DNA of 64,000 nt from positions 558,761 to 622,760 of the forward strand of contig NZ_AUGT01000009.1 in NCBI RefSeq assembly GCF_000422805.1, written 5' to 3'. The first letter of the stretch is position 1, and every line of letters begins with the position of its first letter. The notes beneath the pieces are model-generated. The model did not search any database, had not been told where the DNA came from, and was given only the letters and a program-made list of their open reading frames with translations. A program made the translations under genes and the position numbers. This document shows, piece after piece, positions 53,048 through 64,000 of this stretch. This stretch comes from Nocardioides halotolerans DSM 19273. Lineage in GTDB: Bacteria > Actinomycetota > Actinomycetes > Propionibacteriales > Nocardioidaceae.

Positions 53048-53653
53048 TCAGACCGGCAGGCCGCGTTGCCGGAACGCCACCCGCAGCTCCTCCGCGCCGG
53101 TGAAGAGGATCCCGTCGAGGCCGAGCTCGATCGCCGCGGCGACGTTCTGCTCCTTGTCGTCGACGAAGACGAGGTCCTCGGCCGGCAGCCCGGCGCGGGC
53201 CACGGCGATCTCGAAGATCGCCGGGTCGGGCTTCGCGAAACCCTCGGTGCCGGAGACCACCACGTCGTCGAGCAGGCCGAGCACGTCGAAGAGCCGCGGC
53301 GCGTGGGGGTAGAGCTCGTGCGACCAGTTGGTCAGCCCCCACTGGGGCACTCCGGCCGCCCGGAGCTCGCGCACGAGGTCGGCCGTGCCCGGCACCTCGC
53401 CGACCAGCGAGCGCTCGAAGTGCTCGTGGTAGGCCAGGGCGTGCGGCACCCAGTGCGGGTGCGTGCGGCGTACGCCGGCCTCGGCCTCGTCCCAGGTCAG
53501 GCCGGAGTCGGGCCCGAGGTTGTAGGCGGTGAAGTCGAAGTCCTCGGCGGTGAGGAAGCGGTCGGCCTCGTCGTCGCCGACGCCGGCCGCGATCGCCGCG
53601 CGCGGCTGCCAGTCGATGAGGACGTTGCCGAAGTCCCAGATGACGCCTCGCAC
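53048..53653 (-). CDS. HAD-family hydrolase (YihX-like)
   Basis: 201-residue haloacid-dehalogenase-like phosphatase. Motif I is VIWDFGNVLIDW with nucleophile D7; the second residue of the usual DxD is Gly, as in YihX-type sugar-phosphate phosphatases. Motif III is FAKPDP with the Lys, and motif IV VFVDDKEQN. Substrate unknown. GTG 53653 gives the natural MRGVIWDFGNVL start, with TAGTGT ending 8 nt upstream on this strand (leaderless). GTG 53665 would add four residues. Confidence 0.85.
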   Translation of the reverse strand: MRGVIWDFGNVLIDWQPRAAIAAGVGDDEADRFLTAEDFDFTAYNLGPDSGLTWDEAEAGVRRTHPHWVPHALAYHEHFERSLVGEVPGTADLVRELRAAGVPQWGLTNWSHELYPHAPRLFDVLGLLDDVVVSGTEGFAKPDPAIFEIAVARAGLPAEDLVFVDDKEQNVAAAIELGLDGILFTGAEELRVAFRQRGLPV

Positions 53654-53749
53654 GGGAGGTGACACTAGAGAGCGTCCGCCTCGGCGCGCCTGGAAGTGAG
53701 TGACTCGACCGGCTTCGAGCGGCTGGGGCTGAGCAATGCTGAACGACCC

Positions 53750-53780
53750 CTGGGCTGAGCCTCCGAGCAAGCTCGGAGGC

Positions 53781-53790
<10 letters not shown>
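53750..53790 (-). terminator. Strong terminator of the citrate synthase gene
   Basis: A perfect 12-bp stem, TGAGCCTCCGAG (53756-53767) with CTCGGAGGCTCA (53772-53783), closes a CAAG loop. Six more pairs (CTGGGC/GCCCAG) extend it across a single bulged C. The stem includes the gltA stop codon on the minus strand. No U-run follows. Confidence 0.85.
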
Positions 53791-55085
<1,295 letters not shown>

Positions 55086-55154
55086 GCCAACCTAGTCGGC
55101 GGTCGCGAATGGCACACAGCCAGCGTCCGGACCGTGGCGGGTGAGGCCCGAAGA

Positions 55155-55184
55155 TTGGACCCGCACCGCGACACGCCGTACATT
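55155..55184 (+). promoter_or_regulatory. Sigma-A-type promoter of the rplM-rpsI operon
   Basis: TTGGAC at 55155-55160 and TACATT at 55179-55184 have an 18-bp spacer, a good housekeeping match. The predicted start near 55191 leaves a ~170-nt leader before rplM, with several GC-rich inverted words, for example GGAGCG and CGCTCC. The leader may carry an L13 feedback site; no known motif was identified. Confidence 0.62.
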
Positions 55185-55361
55185 TGTTGGTCGCGCCTCC
55201 TGCCGCGGAGCGACGTCGCACGACATCGCCTCGCAGTCCCGGACGCTCCGCCACTCGATCCAGGTCGATGGGGCGAGCCGGGCCGTGTTCGTCAGAGGGC
55301 GCAGCGCCACCCTCGCGCCGGACACCTCCGGTGCGGTCCGACGAACGAGAGAGACACTTTC

Positions 55362-55805
55362 GTGCGCACCTACAGCCCCAAGCCCGGCGACATCCAGCGC
55401 GCCTGGCACGTCATCGACGCGACGGACATCGTCCTGGGCCGCCTTGCCGTCCAGAGCGCCAACCTGCTGCGCGGCAAGCACAAGCCGATCTACGCGCCCC
55501 ACGTCGACACCGGTGACTTCGTCATCATCGTCAACGCCGAGAAGGTCGCGCTGTCCGGCGACAAGCTGACCAACAAGGTCGCCTACCGTCACTCCGGCTA
55601 CCCGGGCGGCCTCACGGCCACCCCGATCGGGCAGCTGCTCGAGAAGGACGCCCGCAAGGTCGTCGAGAAGGCCGTCTGGGGGATGCTCCCCAAGAACAAG
55701 CTGGGTCGACAGATCATCAAGAAGCTGAAGGTCTACTCCGGCCCCACGCACCCCCACCAGGCCCAGCAGGCCGTGCCCTTCGAGATCACCCAGATCTCCC
55801 AGTAG
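55362..55805 (+). CDS. rplM: 50S ribosomal protein L13 (uL13)
   Basis: uL13 is an early-assembling large-subunit protein. The 147-residue product has [40 protein letters not shown] and the family signature [19 protein letters not shown]. The start is GTG in CGTGCGCACC, with CGAGAGAG upstream; the open frame continues far upstream without family sequence. rpsI follows 34 bp later, the conserved L13-S9 pair. Confidence 0.97.
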   Translation: MRTYSPKPGDIQRAWHVIDATDIVLGRLAVQSANLLRGKHKPIYAPHVDTGDFVIIVNAEKVALSGDKLTNKVAYRHSGYPGGLTATPIGQLLEKDARKVVEKAVWGMLPKNKLGRQIIKKLKVYSGPTHPHQAQQAVPFEITQISQ

Positions 55806-55839
55806 ACGCCCCGACCTTTTCGACGACAGAGGACAGCCA

Positions 55840-56352
55840 GTGACTTCCCAGACTTCTGAGGACCAGACCGAGGTCGAGGAGACCTACACCGCCGACGAGA
55901 GCGGTATCGCCTACAGCTCCGAGAGCGCGCCGTCGGCCGACACCCCGGCCCGCCCGGCGACCATCGCTCCCGCCGCGGCCACCGGCCGCCGCAAGGAGGC
56001 CGTCGCCCGCGTGCGCATCGTGCCCGGCACCGGCGAGTGGACCGTCAACGGCCGCGCGCTCGACTCCTACTTCCCCAACAAGCTGCACCAGCAGGTGGTC
56101 AACGAGCCGTTCGCCGCGCTGCAGCTCGAGGGCCGCTTCGACGTGATCGCCCGCATCCACGGCGGTGGCATCACCGGCCAAGCCGGCGCGCTGCGCCTCG
56201 GCGTCGCCCGCTGCCTCAACGCCATCGACGAGGAGACCAACCGGCCGACGCTCAAGAAGGCCGGGCTGCTCACGCGCGACGCCCGCGTCATCGAGCGCAA
56301 GAAGGCCGGTCTCAAGAAGGCCCGCAAGGCTCCCCAGTACAGCAAGCGCTGA
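55840..56352 (+). CDS. rpsI: 30S ribosomal protein S9 (uS9)
   Basis: uS9 reaches the P-site tRNA with its C-terminal tail. About 45 acidic/Ala-rich N-terminal residues precede the core [21 protein letters not shown]. The signature [19 protein letters not shown] and the C-terminal [25 protein letters not shown] tail are typical. GTG 55840, with AGAGGACAG upstream. Ends 13 bp before glmM. Confidence 0.96.
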   Translation: MTSQTSEDQTEVEETYTADESGIAYSSESAPSADTPARPATIAPAAATGRRKEAVARVRIVPGTGEWTVNGRALDSYFPNKLHQQVVNEPFAALQLEGRFDVIARIHGGGITGQAGALRLGVARCLNAIDEETNRPTLKKAGLLTRDARVIERKKAGLKKARKAPQYSKR

Positions 56353-56365
56353 TCCAGGCCCGACC

Positions 56366-57718
<1,353 letters not shown>

Positions 57719-57745
57719 ACCACTCGTGACCACTAGGGTCCCCGC

Positions 57746-58558
57746 ATGGGGGATCCGGTGGAGACGCGGGCTCCTGCCGTGCTCGAGGTGCTGCGCGGGC
57801 GCCCGACCGCCGAGGTCGCGGCGCGTTGGCAGGTGGACGCCGAGCAGCTCGCCGCCTGGGTGCGCACCTTCGTCGAGGCGGGCACCGCGCACGTCACCGA
57901 CCAGCCCGCCGCCGACGCGACCGACGAGCGCGACCGGTTCCTCGCGGCGTTCGCCCACGAGGTGCGCACGCCGCTCTCGATGGCCCAGGGCTGGGTGGCC
58001 ATGCTCGCCGACGGGGAGGTGCCGGCCGACCAGGCCCGCGACTCGCTGCGCCGGCTCCACGACGCCCTCGAGCGGCTAGCCGAGCGCTCCTTCGACGTCG
58101 AGCTGATGGCGGAGGCGCAGCGCGGCCGGCTCGCGCTCGCCCCTCAGCTGGTGCCGGTCTCGACGCTCGCGGCCGACCTCGACGACCTCGGCGACCCGGG
58201 CGCCATCGGTGGTCTCGGCGGCGGGGTCGAGGTGGTCGTGGACCCCGCGCTGCTGCGGCGGGTCCTGCGCGACCTGTGGCACGCGGCGGCCGCGAGCCCG
58301 CGGCCGCGGGCTCGGCGCCTCGAGGTGCGCCGGGCCGGCCCGTGGCTCGAGCTCGCCGTCGTGCGCGAGGGTGCGGTCGACGCAGCGACGTTCCGGGCGC
58401 TGTCCGAGCCGTTCGACGTCACCGCGGACGGCACTGGGGTGGCCATCGGCCTCAACCTCGCCCGCACCCTCGCCGCCGCGCACGGCGGTGCCGTGGGCGC
58501 GGACGAGCGTGGCGACGGCGCGGTGTTCTGGGTGCGGGTGCCCGCCGGCGGCTCCTGA
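57746..58558 (+). CDS. Histidine kinase-like protein with degenerate ATPase domain
   Basis: 270 residues. The N-terminal ~45 residues look like a helix-turn-helix of the IS3/DUF1153 sort (RGRPTAEVAARWQVDAEQLAAWV). A dimerisation/phosphoacceptor helix with H71 in FAAFAHEVRTPLSMAQG follows. The catalytic domain keeps the late G2 region (GVAIGLNLARTLAAAHGG) but lacks the N-box Asn (reads LLRRVLRDLWHAAAAS) and any DxGxG. ATP hydrolysis is therefore doubtful. No response regulator adjoins. ATG 57746 with TAGGGT 6 nt upstream suggests a leaderless message. Confidence 0.7.
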   Translation: MGDPVETRAPAVLEVLRGRPTAEVAARWQVDAEQLAAWVRTFVEAGTAHVTDQPAADATDERDRFLAAFAHEVRTPLSMAQGWVAMLADGEVPADQARDSLRRLHDALERLAERSFDVELMAEAQRGRLALAPQLVPVSTLAADLDDLGDPGAIGGLGGGVEVVVDPALLRRVLRDLWHAAAASPRPRARRLEVRRAGPWLELAVVREGAVDAATFRALSEPFDVTADGTGVAIGLNLARTLAAAHGGAVGADERGDGAVFWVRVPAGGS

Positions 58559-58663
58559 CCCCCGCGGAAATCGGAGGCGGACGACGGTCCCCGACCCTAG
58601 GCGACCGTGGTCGTGCGCCCGCTGGACCGGACCGACGAGCTGAAGGCGATCTCGTGAGGCGCG

Positions 58664-59632
58664 TCAGATCTTGCGCAGCCGCACGTAGCGGACGGAGTGG
58701 TCGGCGGCCTTGCGGAGCACGAGCGTGGCGCGCGAACGGGTCGGCAGCACGTTGGCGGAGAGGTTGGGGCCGTTGATGGCGTCCCAGATCCGGGTCGCCT
58801 CGGCGACCGCCTCGTCGCGCGAGAACGCCGCGTAGCGCGCGAAGTAGGACTGCGGGTCGCGGAACGCCGTCTCGCGCAGCCGCAGGAACCGCGAGACGTA
58901 CCAGTCGCGGATGTCGCTGGTCTTCGCGTCGACGTAGACCGAGAAGTCGAAGAAGTCGCTGACCGCGAGGCCGGTGCGGCCGTCGTCGCGCACCCGCGCG
59001 GGCTGGAGCACGTTGAGGCCCTCGATGATCACGATGTCGGGGTGCTTGATCCGCACCTTCTCGTCGGGCACCACGTCGTAGGTGAGGTGGTCGTAGACGG
59101 GGGCCTCGACCTCGTCCTTGCCGGACTTGATGTCCACGACGAACCGCAGCAGCGCCCGGCGGTCGTAGGACTCGGGGAACCCCTTGCGCTGCAGCAGCCC
59201 GCGGCGTTCGAGCTCGGCGTTGGGGTAGAGGAAGCCGTCGGTGGTGACGAGGGCGACGTTCGGGTGCTCGGGCCAGTGCGCGAGCAGGTGCTGGAGCACG
59301 CGCGCGGTGGTGGACTTGCCGACCGCCACCGAGCCGGCCAGGCCGATGACGAACGGCGTGCGCGGCGGCGTCGCCTGGTGGAGGAACTCCTCCTGGTCGC
59401 GGTGCAGGCGTCCGGCGGTCTCGGCGTAGAGGCTGAGCAGCCGGCTGATCGGCAGGAAGACCTCGCGGACCTCGCGCAGGTCGAGCTGGTCGCCCAGGCC
59501 CCGGAGAGCGGTGATCTCGTCCTGGGTGAGCGGGTCCTCGACCTCGTGGGCGAGCTTGGCCCAGGCGGCCCGGTCGAGCTCGATGTACGGCGACGCCTCG
59601 TGCGCGCTCTCGTGGCTCCCGCCGTTGGGCAT
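58664..59632 (-). CDS. coaA: Pantothenate kinase, type I
   Basis: First committed step of CoA synthesis. 322 residues. The P-loop is GSVAVGKST at 100-108. Other family segments are [26 protein letters not shown] and [24 protein letters not shown], plus an N-terminal extension [20 protein letters not shown] typical of actinobacterial CoaA. ATG 59632 is chosen; the frame extends to 59701 without family sequence. Divergent from glmS. Confidence 0.95.
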   Translation of the reverse strand: MPNGGSHESAHEASPYIELDRAAWAKLAHEVEDPLTQDEITALRGLGDQLDLREVREVFLPISRLLSLYAETAGRLHRDQEEFLHQATPPRTPFVIGLAGSVAVGKSTTARVLQHLLAHWPEHPNVALVTTDGFLYPNAELERRGLLQRKGFPESYDRRALLRFVVDIKSGKDEVEAPVYDHLTYDVVPDEKVRIKHPDIVIIEGLNVLQPARVRDDGRTGLAVSDFFDFSVYVDAKTSDIRDWYVSRFLRLRETAFRDPQSYFARYAAFSRDEAVAEATRIWDAINGPNLSANVLPTRSRATLVLRKAADHSVRYVRLRKI

Positions 59633-59685
59633 GCGGTGGATTGTGTCAGTGGCCGCGCCTCGCCGGTGGGCCGCCCTGCCGCCGA

Positions 59686-59691
59686 TAGACT
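59686..59691 (+). promoter_or_regulatory. -10 box of glmS, leaderless or short-leader start
   Basis: TAGACT at 59686-59691 ends 8 nt before the glmS ATG at 59700, so transcription would begin about at the start codon. No Shine-Dalgarno sequence is visible. No clear -35 is seen. No glmS ribozyme fits in such a short leader. Confidence 0.5.
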
Positions 59692-59699
59692 CGCCCCTC

Positions 59700-61550
59700 A
59701 TGTGCGGGATCGTCGGGTACGTCGGGCCGAGGCAGGCCCAGGACGTCGTCCTCGACGGTCTGCGGCGGCTGGAGTACCGCGGCTACGACTCGGCCGGCAT
59801 CGCGCTGGTGGTCGACGACGCGATCGTCTTCGCCAAGAAAGCCGGCAAGCTCGCGAACCTCGAGAAGGCGATCGCCGACGCGCCGCTCCCGCCGGCCACG
59901 ACCGGCATCGGCCACACCCGCTGGGCCACCCATGGGGCGCCCAACGACGTCAACGCCCACCCGCACCTCGGGTTCGGGCGCCGGGTGGCGCTGGTCCACA
60001 ACGGGATCATCGAGAACTTCGCCGAGCTGCGCGCGCGGATCGAGGCCGACTCCGACGAGCTCGGCCTCGTGTCCGAGACCGACACCGAGGTCGCGGCGCA
60101 GCTGCTCGAGCTCCAGCTCGCCTCTGACATCGACCTGACCGAGGCGATGCGGCGCGTCTGCACCCAGCTCGAGGGCGCGTTCACCCTCGTTGCCGTCGAC
60201 GCGCACGACCCCTCGCGGGTGGTCGCGGCGCGTCGGAGCTCGCCGCTGGTCGTGGGGCTCGGCGACGGCGAGACCTTCCTCGGCTCCGACGTCGCGGCGT
60301 TCATCGAGCACACCCGGGAGGCGCTCGAGCTCGGCCAGGACCAGGTCGTGACGATCACCCGCTCGGGCGTCGAGATCACCGACTTCCACGGCAACCCGCA
60401 GGAGGGCCGTCGCTACCACGTCGACTGGGACCTCTCGGCGGCCGAGAAGGAGGGCCACGACTGGTTCATGCGCAAGGAGATCTTCGAGCAGCCGCGGGCC
60501 GTCGCCGACTCGCTGCTCGGCCGGCGGACCGCCGAGGGGCTGCTGCAGCTCGACGAGATGCGGCTGTCCGACCAGGAGCTGCGCGACATCGACAAGATCA
60601 TCATCATCGCCTGCGGCACGTCGTTCTACGCCGGGATGGTGGCGAAGTACGCCATCGAGCACTGGACCCGCGTGCCGGTCGAGGTCGAGCTCTCCTCGGA
60701 GTTCCGCTACCGCGACCCGATCGTCGACTACTCCACGCTGGTGGTGGCGATCTCGCAGTCGGGCGAGACCGCTGACACGCTGCAGGCGATCCGGCACGCG
60801 CGGACCCAGCGCTCCAAGGTGCTCGCAATCTGCAACACCAACGGCTCGACGATCCCGCGCGAGTCCGACGCGGTGATCTACACCCACGCCGGCCCGGAGA
60901 TCGGGGTCGCCTCGACCAAGGGCTTCCTGACCCAGCTCGTGGCGTGCTACCTGCTCGCGCTCTACCTCGCGCAGGTCAAGGGCACCCGCTTCGGTGACGA
61001 GATCACCGAGGTCGTCATGCAGCTCGAGGCGATCCCAGCGCACATCGAGTCCGTCCTCGACTCGGCGGAGTCGGTCTACGAGCTCGCCCGGTCGCTGGTC
61101 GGCACGCCGTCGGTGCTCTACGTCGGCCGGCACGCGGGCTACCCCGTGGCCCTCGAGGGCGCGCTGAAGCTCAAGGAGCTGGCCTACCTGCACGCCGAGG
61201 GGTTCGCGGCGGGTGAGCTCAAGCACGGGCCGATCGCCCTGGTCGAGGACGGCATGCCGGTGCTGTGCGTCGTACCTCCCCGTGGTCGCGACCAGCTCCA
61301 CGACAAGATGCTCAGCGGCATCCAGGAGGTCCGAGCCCGCGGTGCCCGCACGATCTGCCTGGCCGAGGAGGGCGACGACCGCGTGGCGCCGTACGCCGAC
61401 GTGCTCATCACCCTCCCGCGGGTGCCGGTGCTCCTGCAGCCACTGGTCGCCGTCGTGCCGCTGCAGCTGTTCGCCTGCGAGCTGGCCAGCGCGATGGGCC
61501 ACGACGTCGACCAGCCCCGCAACCTCGCCAAGTCCGTCACGGTCGAGTGA
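59700..61550 (+). CDS. glmS: Glutamine-fructose-6-phosphate aminotransferase (isomerising)
   Basis: Makes glucosamine-6-phosphate for UDP-GlcNAc. The catalytic Cys is C2 of MCGIVGYVG. The glutaminase domain (about 1-235) has [18 protein letters not shown] and [14 protein letters not shown]. Two SIS isomerase domains follow ([28 protein letters not shown], and the second with [35 protein letters not shown], quoted in part). Ends [12 protein letters not shown]. 616 residues is normal. Next to glmM and acpS. Confidence 0.96.
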   Translation: MCGIVGYVGPRQAQDVVLDGLRRLEYRGYDSAGIALVVDDAIVFAKKAGKLANLEKAIADAPLPPATTGIGHTRWATHGAPNDVNAHPHLGFGRRVALVHNGIIENFAELRARIEADSDELGLVSETDTEVAAQLLELQLASDIDLTEAMRRVCTQLEGAFTLVAVDAHDPSRVVAARRSSPLVVGLGDGETFLGSDVAAFIEHTREALELGQDQVVTITRSGVEITDFHGNPQEGRRYHVDWDLSAAEKEGHDWFMRKEIFEQPRAVADSLLGRRTAEGLLQLDEMRLSDQELRDIDKIIIIACGTSFYAGMVAKYAIEHWTRVPVEVELSSEFRYRDPIVDYSTLVVAISQSGETADTLQAIRHARTQRSKVLAICNTNGSTIPRESDAVIYTHAGPEIGVASTKGFLTQLVACYLLALYLAQVKGTRFGDEITEVVMQLEAIPAHIESVLDSAESVYELARSLVGTPSVLYVGRHAGYPVALEGALKLKELAYLHAEGFAAGELKHGPIALVEDGMPVLCVVPPRGRDQLHDKMLSGIQEVRARGARTICLAEEGDDRVAPYADVLITLPRVPVLLQPLVAVVPLQLFACELASAMGHDVDQPRNLAKSVTVE

Positions 61551-61560
61551 GGACCCGCTC

Positions 61561-61911
61561 GTGATCGTGGGCGTCGGCATCGACGTGGTCGACATCGAGC
61601 GGTTCGGCGCCTCCCTCGAACGCACGCCAGGCCTCGCCGAGCGCCTCTTCACCCCGCTCGAACGGACCCGCGCGCTCGCCTCGCTCGCCGCCCGCTTCGC
61701 GGCCAAGGAGGCCATGGCCAAGGCCCTGGGCGCGCCCGGCAACATGCACTGGCACGATGCCGAGGTCGTCTCCGAGTCGTCCGGCCGGCCCCGCCTCGAA
61801 CTCCGCGGCACGGTGCTCGCGAGCGCCGACGCCCTCGGTGCGACCTCGGTGCACCTCTCGCTCTCCCACGACGCCGGGATCGCCTCGGCCGTGGTGATCC
61901 TCGAGGGTTAG
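61561..61911 (+). CDS. acpS: Holo-[acyl-carrier-protein] synthase
   Basis: Transfers phosphopantetheine from CoA to acyl carrier protein. 116 residues, trimeric type. Mg2+ ligands are D8 in [13 protein letters not shown] and E50 in [13 protein letters not shown]. The C-terminal strand [19 protein letters not shown] is conserved. GTG 61561 with TGAGGA upstream, 10 bp after the glmS stop, so probably co-transcribed. Confidence 0.94.
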   Translation: MIVGVGIDVVDIERFGASLERTPGLAERLFTPLERTRALASLAARFAAKEAMAKALGAPGNMHWHDAEVVSESSGRPRLELRGTVLASADALGATSVHLSLSHDAGIASAVVILEG

Positions 61912-61914
61912 CGG

Positions 61915-61932
61915 CCCCGCAGTTTCTCGGGG
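61915..61932 (+). terminator. Short hairpin after acpS
   Basis: CCCCG (61915-61919) and CGGGG (61928-61932) pair around an 8-nt loop containing TTT, immediately after the acpS stop. Only a modest terminator. Confidence 0.4.
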
Positions 61933-61962
61933 AGTGGCGCGCGTCGTGACCGCCGAGCTGGA

Positions 61963-62355
61963 CTAGGTGATCTTCTCGAACACCATCGTCGCCTGGATCC
62001 GGTCACCGCCGCCGATGCCCTTGCTCCCGGATGACGCGGTCGTGATCGTGTGCAGCCGGTAACCGAGCGATGCCTGGGCGTTGAGCGCGTGCTCCAGCTC
62101 CGTGAGGTTTCCAGAGCCCGTGCCCCAGAGCTTCTCCTTCAGGATCACCTGGAGGACCACGTAGCTCGCGCCCTGCACCGCCGGACGGGCGTGGGAGCCC
62201 GCGACAGCCTCCTCCTCGATCCTGCGGACCGCGCCGGCGATGCCGCCGCCAGCAGGCGGTGGCTCGTACTGATCGGTCCACTTCTGGCCGTCCCACCAGC
62301 GCCTCGCGCCGGTCCCCGACCCGTCGTCGTACCAGCCCGCTTGGGTATTGGTCAC
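61963..62355 (-). CDS. DUF2510/DUF4177 small protein
   Basis: 130 residues. The N-terminus is a DUF2510 module (AGWYDDGSGTGARRWWDGQKW), typical of actinobacterial membrane or secretion-linked proteins. The C-terminal half (about 65-128) is DUF4177-like: LVLQ/VILKEKLW, ELEHALNAQASLGYRLHTI, and TMVFEKIT. No transmembrane segment. GTG 62355 is preferred because GAGGGG lies about 7 nt upstream on this strand; ATG 62382 would put that site inside the gene. Function unknown. Confidence 0.8.
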   Translation of the reverse strand: MTNTQAGWYDDGSGTGARRWWDGQKWTDQYEPPPAGGGIAGAVRRIEEEAVAGSHARPAVQGASYVVLQVILKEKLWGTGSGNLTELEHALNAQASLGYRLHTITTASSGSKGIGGGDRIQATMVFEKIT

Positions 62356-62457
62356 CGTCGTCCCCTCTGCAGCCTTGAGCACACGCCAGTCGCGATGCTA
62401 GGTCCGAAAGGCGCGCCGCGTCGGCGAAGCGAGAAGTCAACGTCCACACCGGGCGGC

Positions 62458-63699
62458 TCACGTGCGTCGGTGGAAGGTGTACTTCCCGGTGGGGAGCTGG
62501 TCGAGGTGGTAGCGGGGGTCGTGGGCTCGTGCGTGGTGGTGGGGGCAGAGTGAGATGAGGTCGCGGAGGTTGGTGTTGCCGCCGTCTGTCCAGCGGGTTT
62601 GGTGGTGGGTGTGGGTCATGCCGGGTGGCCAGTCGCAGCCGTCGATCTCGCAGCCGGCGGCTTCGATGGTCTTCGCGATCCTCTGCGCTTCTGAGGCGAA
62701 GCGCTGCTTGCGGCCGAGGTCGAGGACGTGGGAGTTGCCGTCGAGGACTGCGGGGAGGACTCCGGCTTCGCAGGCGAGCCGGCGTGCGGCACCGGGGGAG
62801 AGTCTTTGGCCGGTGTCGAGGTGGGCTGCTTGGAGGCGGCCTTCGAGGGTGTCGAGGGTCATCATCACGACGACGGTGGCGTTGAGTCCGCCGGCCTTGG
62901 GCAGGCGCTTGTTGGGGTAGCGCTGGATGAGCTCGACGAAGGCCTGCCCGAGGCGCTGCGGGGTGGGCTTCCGCTCCCCGACCGGTCCCTTGCTGGCCTG
63001 GTGCCTGGGCGCGGCGAGGGCGAACAGGTGCTTCTTGAGCATGGCGCCGGTGAGGGTGTCGAGGGTGAAGCGGCCGTGGGTCTTGCCGTGCCCGTCGTCC
63101 CAGATCGTCAGGCGCGTGGCTGCCGCAGCCTGGCGCTCTTCTTTGTCCAGCAGTGCGGCTTCGTGGGCGTCGGCGGTCTCGGGGGAGGTGACCTCGAGGA
63201 TCCGGCGGCCGAGGATCTTGAGGTGTTTGGCGTCGAACTCGCGGGCGTAGTCCAGGAGCCGTTGCTCGGCCTGGGCGGCGATGGCGGGGTCAAGGTCGTC
63301 GGGGAGGTCGGCGAGGGCGCGGAGGATGGCTTCGGCCTGCTCGACGTGGAGGCGACCGTCGGCGAGCGCGGTCCTGGTCGCCTGATGCTGCTCGAGGCCG
63401 TCGGCCAATCGCATGGTGCGGTGGGCCTGGGTCTTCGTGGTGCGGGTCGTGGCGGCGTGCCAGGTCGCGGTCGAGGTCGCCCCCGTGTTGCCCGGGAGGT
63501 CGACGCGGGCGGCGTGGGTGAGCAGTCGGGCTTGCAGCTCGGCGACCTGGGCGGCCAGTGCGGCGAGGTCGTGCAGGGTGGTTGTGGTGTCGTCGGCGTT
63601 CATCGACCACACCGGTGTCTCTGCGACGGAGGTGAGTTGTTCGCGCGCGTCGGCCACGGCCCGGGTGACCGGGTGGGGGTGGTGCGCGAGCGCTGTCAT
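62458..63699 (-). CDS. DUF222 (13E12-type) protein with HNH endonuclease domain
   Basis: 413 residues. The DUF222 region (about 60-320) is helical (LEQHQATRTALADGRLHVEQ). The C-terminal HNH domain has CEIDGCDWPPGMTHTHHQTR, GGNTNLRDLISLCPHHHARAH and the Cys/His zinc and catalytic histidine pattern. Members are abundant, often repeated, selfish-like genes in actinobacteria; function is not established. ATG 63699 chosen with GGAAT upstream; ATG 63708 is possible, and the frame extends to 63852 over non-family sequence. Confidence 0.87.
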   Translation of the reverse strand: MTALAHHPHPVTRAVADAREQLTSVAETPVWSMNADDTTTTLHDLAALAAQVAELQARLLTHAARVDLPGNTGATSTATWHAATTRTTKTQAHRTMRLADGLEQHQATRTALADGRLHVEQAEAILRALADLPDDLDPAIAAQAEQRLLDYAREFDAKHLKILGRRILEVTSPETADAHEAALLDKEERQAAAATRLTIWDDGHGKTHGRFTLDTLTGAMLKKHLFALAAPRHQASKGPVGERKPTPQRLGQAFVELIQRYPNKRLPKAGGLNATVVVMMTLDTLEGRLQAAHLDTGQRLSPGAARRLACEAGVLPAVLDGNSHVLDLGRKQRFASEAQRIAKTIEAAGCEIDGCDWPPGMTHTHHQTRWTDGGNTNLRDLISLCPHHHARAHDPRYHLDQLPTGKYTFHRRT

Positions 63700-63810
63700 G
63701 GCACCCATTCCAGCACTGACCACCGACACTCGCTGGGTGGCCGGATCCCGTTGTGGACAAGGGGTTTCGGCACTGTGGTTGTGGACGTGAAGTGGACGTT
63801 CGCCGGCGAG

Positions 63811-64000
63811 CGGTGGTGCAGCGGAGTGCCTTCGCTGCGGTGATCTCGACAAGCTCGATCAGCGGTGGCGCGGCGGGTGCCTTCGCTGCGGTGATCGCGA
63901 CGAGCTCGATCAGCGGTGGCGCGGCGGGTGCCTTTGTTGCGGTGATCTCGACGAGCTCGATCAGCGGTGGTGCGGCGGGTGCCTTTGTTGCGGTGATCTC
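63811..64000. repeat. Inverted array of the 51-bp repeat family, cut by the window end
   Basis: A partial unit (63811-63840) is followed by full units at 63841-63891, 63892-63942 and 63943-63993, with a further unit beginning at 63994. Each is the reverse complement of the 41341-41956 unit type, sharing CGAAGGCACCCG, CACCGCTGATCGAG and GTCGAGATC in that orientation, with the central dinucleotide region changed. The array lies upstream of the DUF222-HNH gene. Together with the gene-free stretch 63700-63810, where no promoter is recognised, it fills the end of the window. Confidence 0.88.

Noticed and set aside
59646..61811. Very long minus-strand open frame opposite glmS and acpS
   Set aside because: It is antisense to clear glmS and acpS and has only the Arg/His/Val-rich composition of high-GC shadows.
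62728..63843. Plus-strand Gly/Val-rich frame opposite the DUF222-HNH gene
   Set aside because: No domain signal; the minus-strand frame has a complete HNH motif and DUF222 pattern.
63811..64000. Repeat-encoded protein reading GAFVAVISTSSISGGA-like units on the plus strand
   Set aside because: The frame is open only because 51 is divisible by three; there is no start, no ribosome-binding site and the same unit occurs in several frames at the other locus.

Overview
The window is chromosomal DNA of very high GC content. Codons end almost always in G or C, and GTG (occasionally TTG) starts and ATGA/GTGA/TGATG gene overlaps are common. The gene content points to an actinobacterium of the Nocardioides/Propionibacteriales type: ribosomal proteins with long Lys/Ala-rich or acidic tails, a SigE-family sigma factor, DUF2510 and DUF222-HNH proteins, many acyl-CoA dehydrogenases, and TANNNT -10 boxes 6-8 nt before start codons. 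The genus is an inference; no rRNA or other marker was compared.

Layout. 16-11235 is the S10/spc ribosomal supercluster: rplD-rplW-rplB-rpsS-rplV-rpsC-rplP-rpmC-rpsQ-rplN-rplX-rplE-rpsN-rpsH-rplF-rplR-rpsE-rpmD-rplO, then secY-adk, followed by map. 12071-12614 is a tandem array of ~168-bp repeats. A probable yybP-ykoY (Mn2+) riboswitch then precedes a TerC-family membrane protein, followed by a luciferase-like oxidoreductase. 14912-19125 is the alpha operon: promoter, infA-rpmJ-rpsM-rpsK-rpsD-rpoA-rplQ, closed by a strong bidirectional hairpin. 19130-26273 holds small metabolic and RNA-modification genes: a PanE-like reductase, a PfkB kinase, a thioredoxin-reductase-like flavoprotein without its CxxC, truA coupled to an RsmC-like methyltransferase and a kinase-fold protein, another methyltransferase, and a Rho-N-like small protein.

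26286-32542 is a branched-chain-amino-acid-type ABC importer operon (minus strand, livG-livF-livH-livM-substrate-binding protein) with a divergent PucR-family regulator. 32555-35181 carries an MFS transporter, a GNAT acetyltransferase and a GFA-family protein. 35200-39433 is a minus-strand lipid catabolism operon: SDR, APH-fold kinase, ACAD10/11-like dehydrogenase and a second acyl-CoA dehydrogenase. It looks like a split bacterial version of the kinase-dehydrogenase fusion that handles 4-hydroxyacyl-CoAs. A secreted protein and a PAP2 phosphatase follow. 41264-42020 is a three-cassette repeat region built from 51-bp units, and 42051-44362 encodes an acyl-CoA dehydrogenase pair.

44561-46567 encodes a SigE-type sigma factor with two membrane-anchored partner proteins that share a module. 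46626-49387 is an ABC-F ATPase coupled to a tandem GNAT protein. An HtrA-like protease, an RTX-repeat secreted protein, an acyl-CoA ligase with an operator-like palindrome, a HAD phosphatase and citrate synthase follow. 55155-61911 carries rplM-rpsI-glmM, a degenerate histidine kinase, coaA, glmS and acpS, i.e. ribosome, cell-wall precursor and CoA/ACP functions. The window ends with a DUF2510/DUF4177 protein, a DUF222-HNH protein and an inverted array of the same 51-bp repeat family seen 22 kb earlier.

No rRNA or tRNA genes, integrase, transposase or CRISPR array was recognised. Most of the window is housekeeping or ordinary accessory content. The best candidates for something little described are the sigma factor with two paralogous membrane partners, the split ACAD10/11 module, the cysteine-less two-part flavoprotein, and the bracketed 51-bp repeat cassettes.
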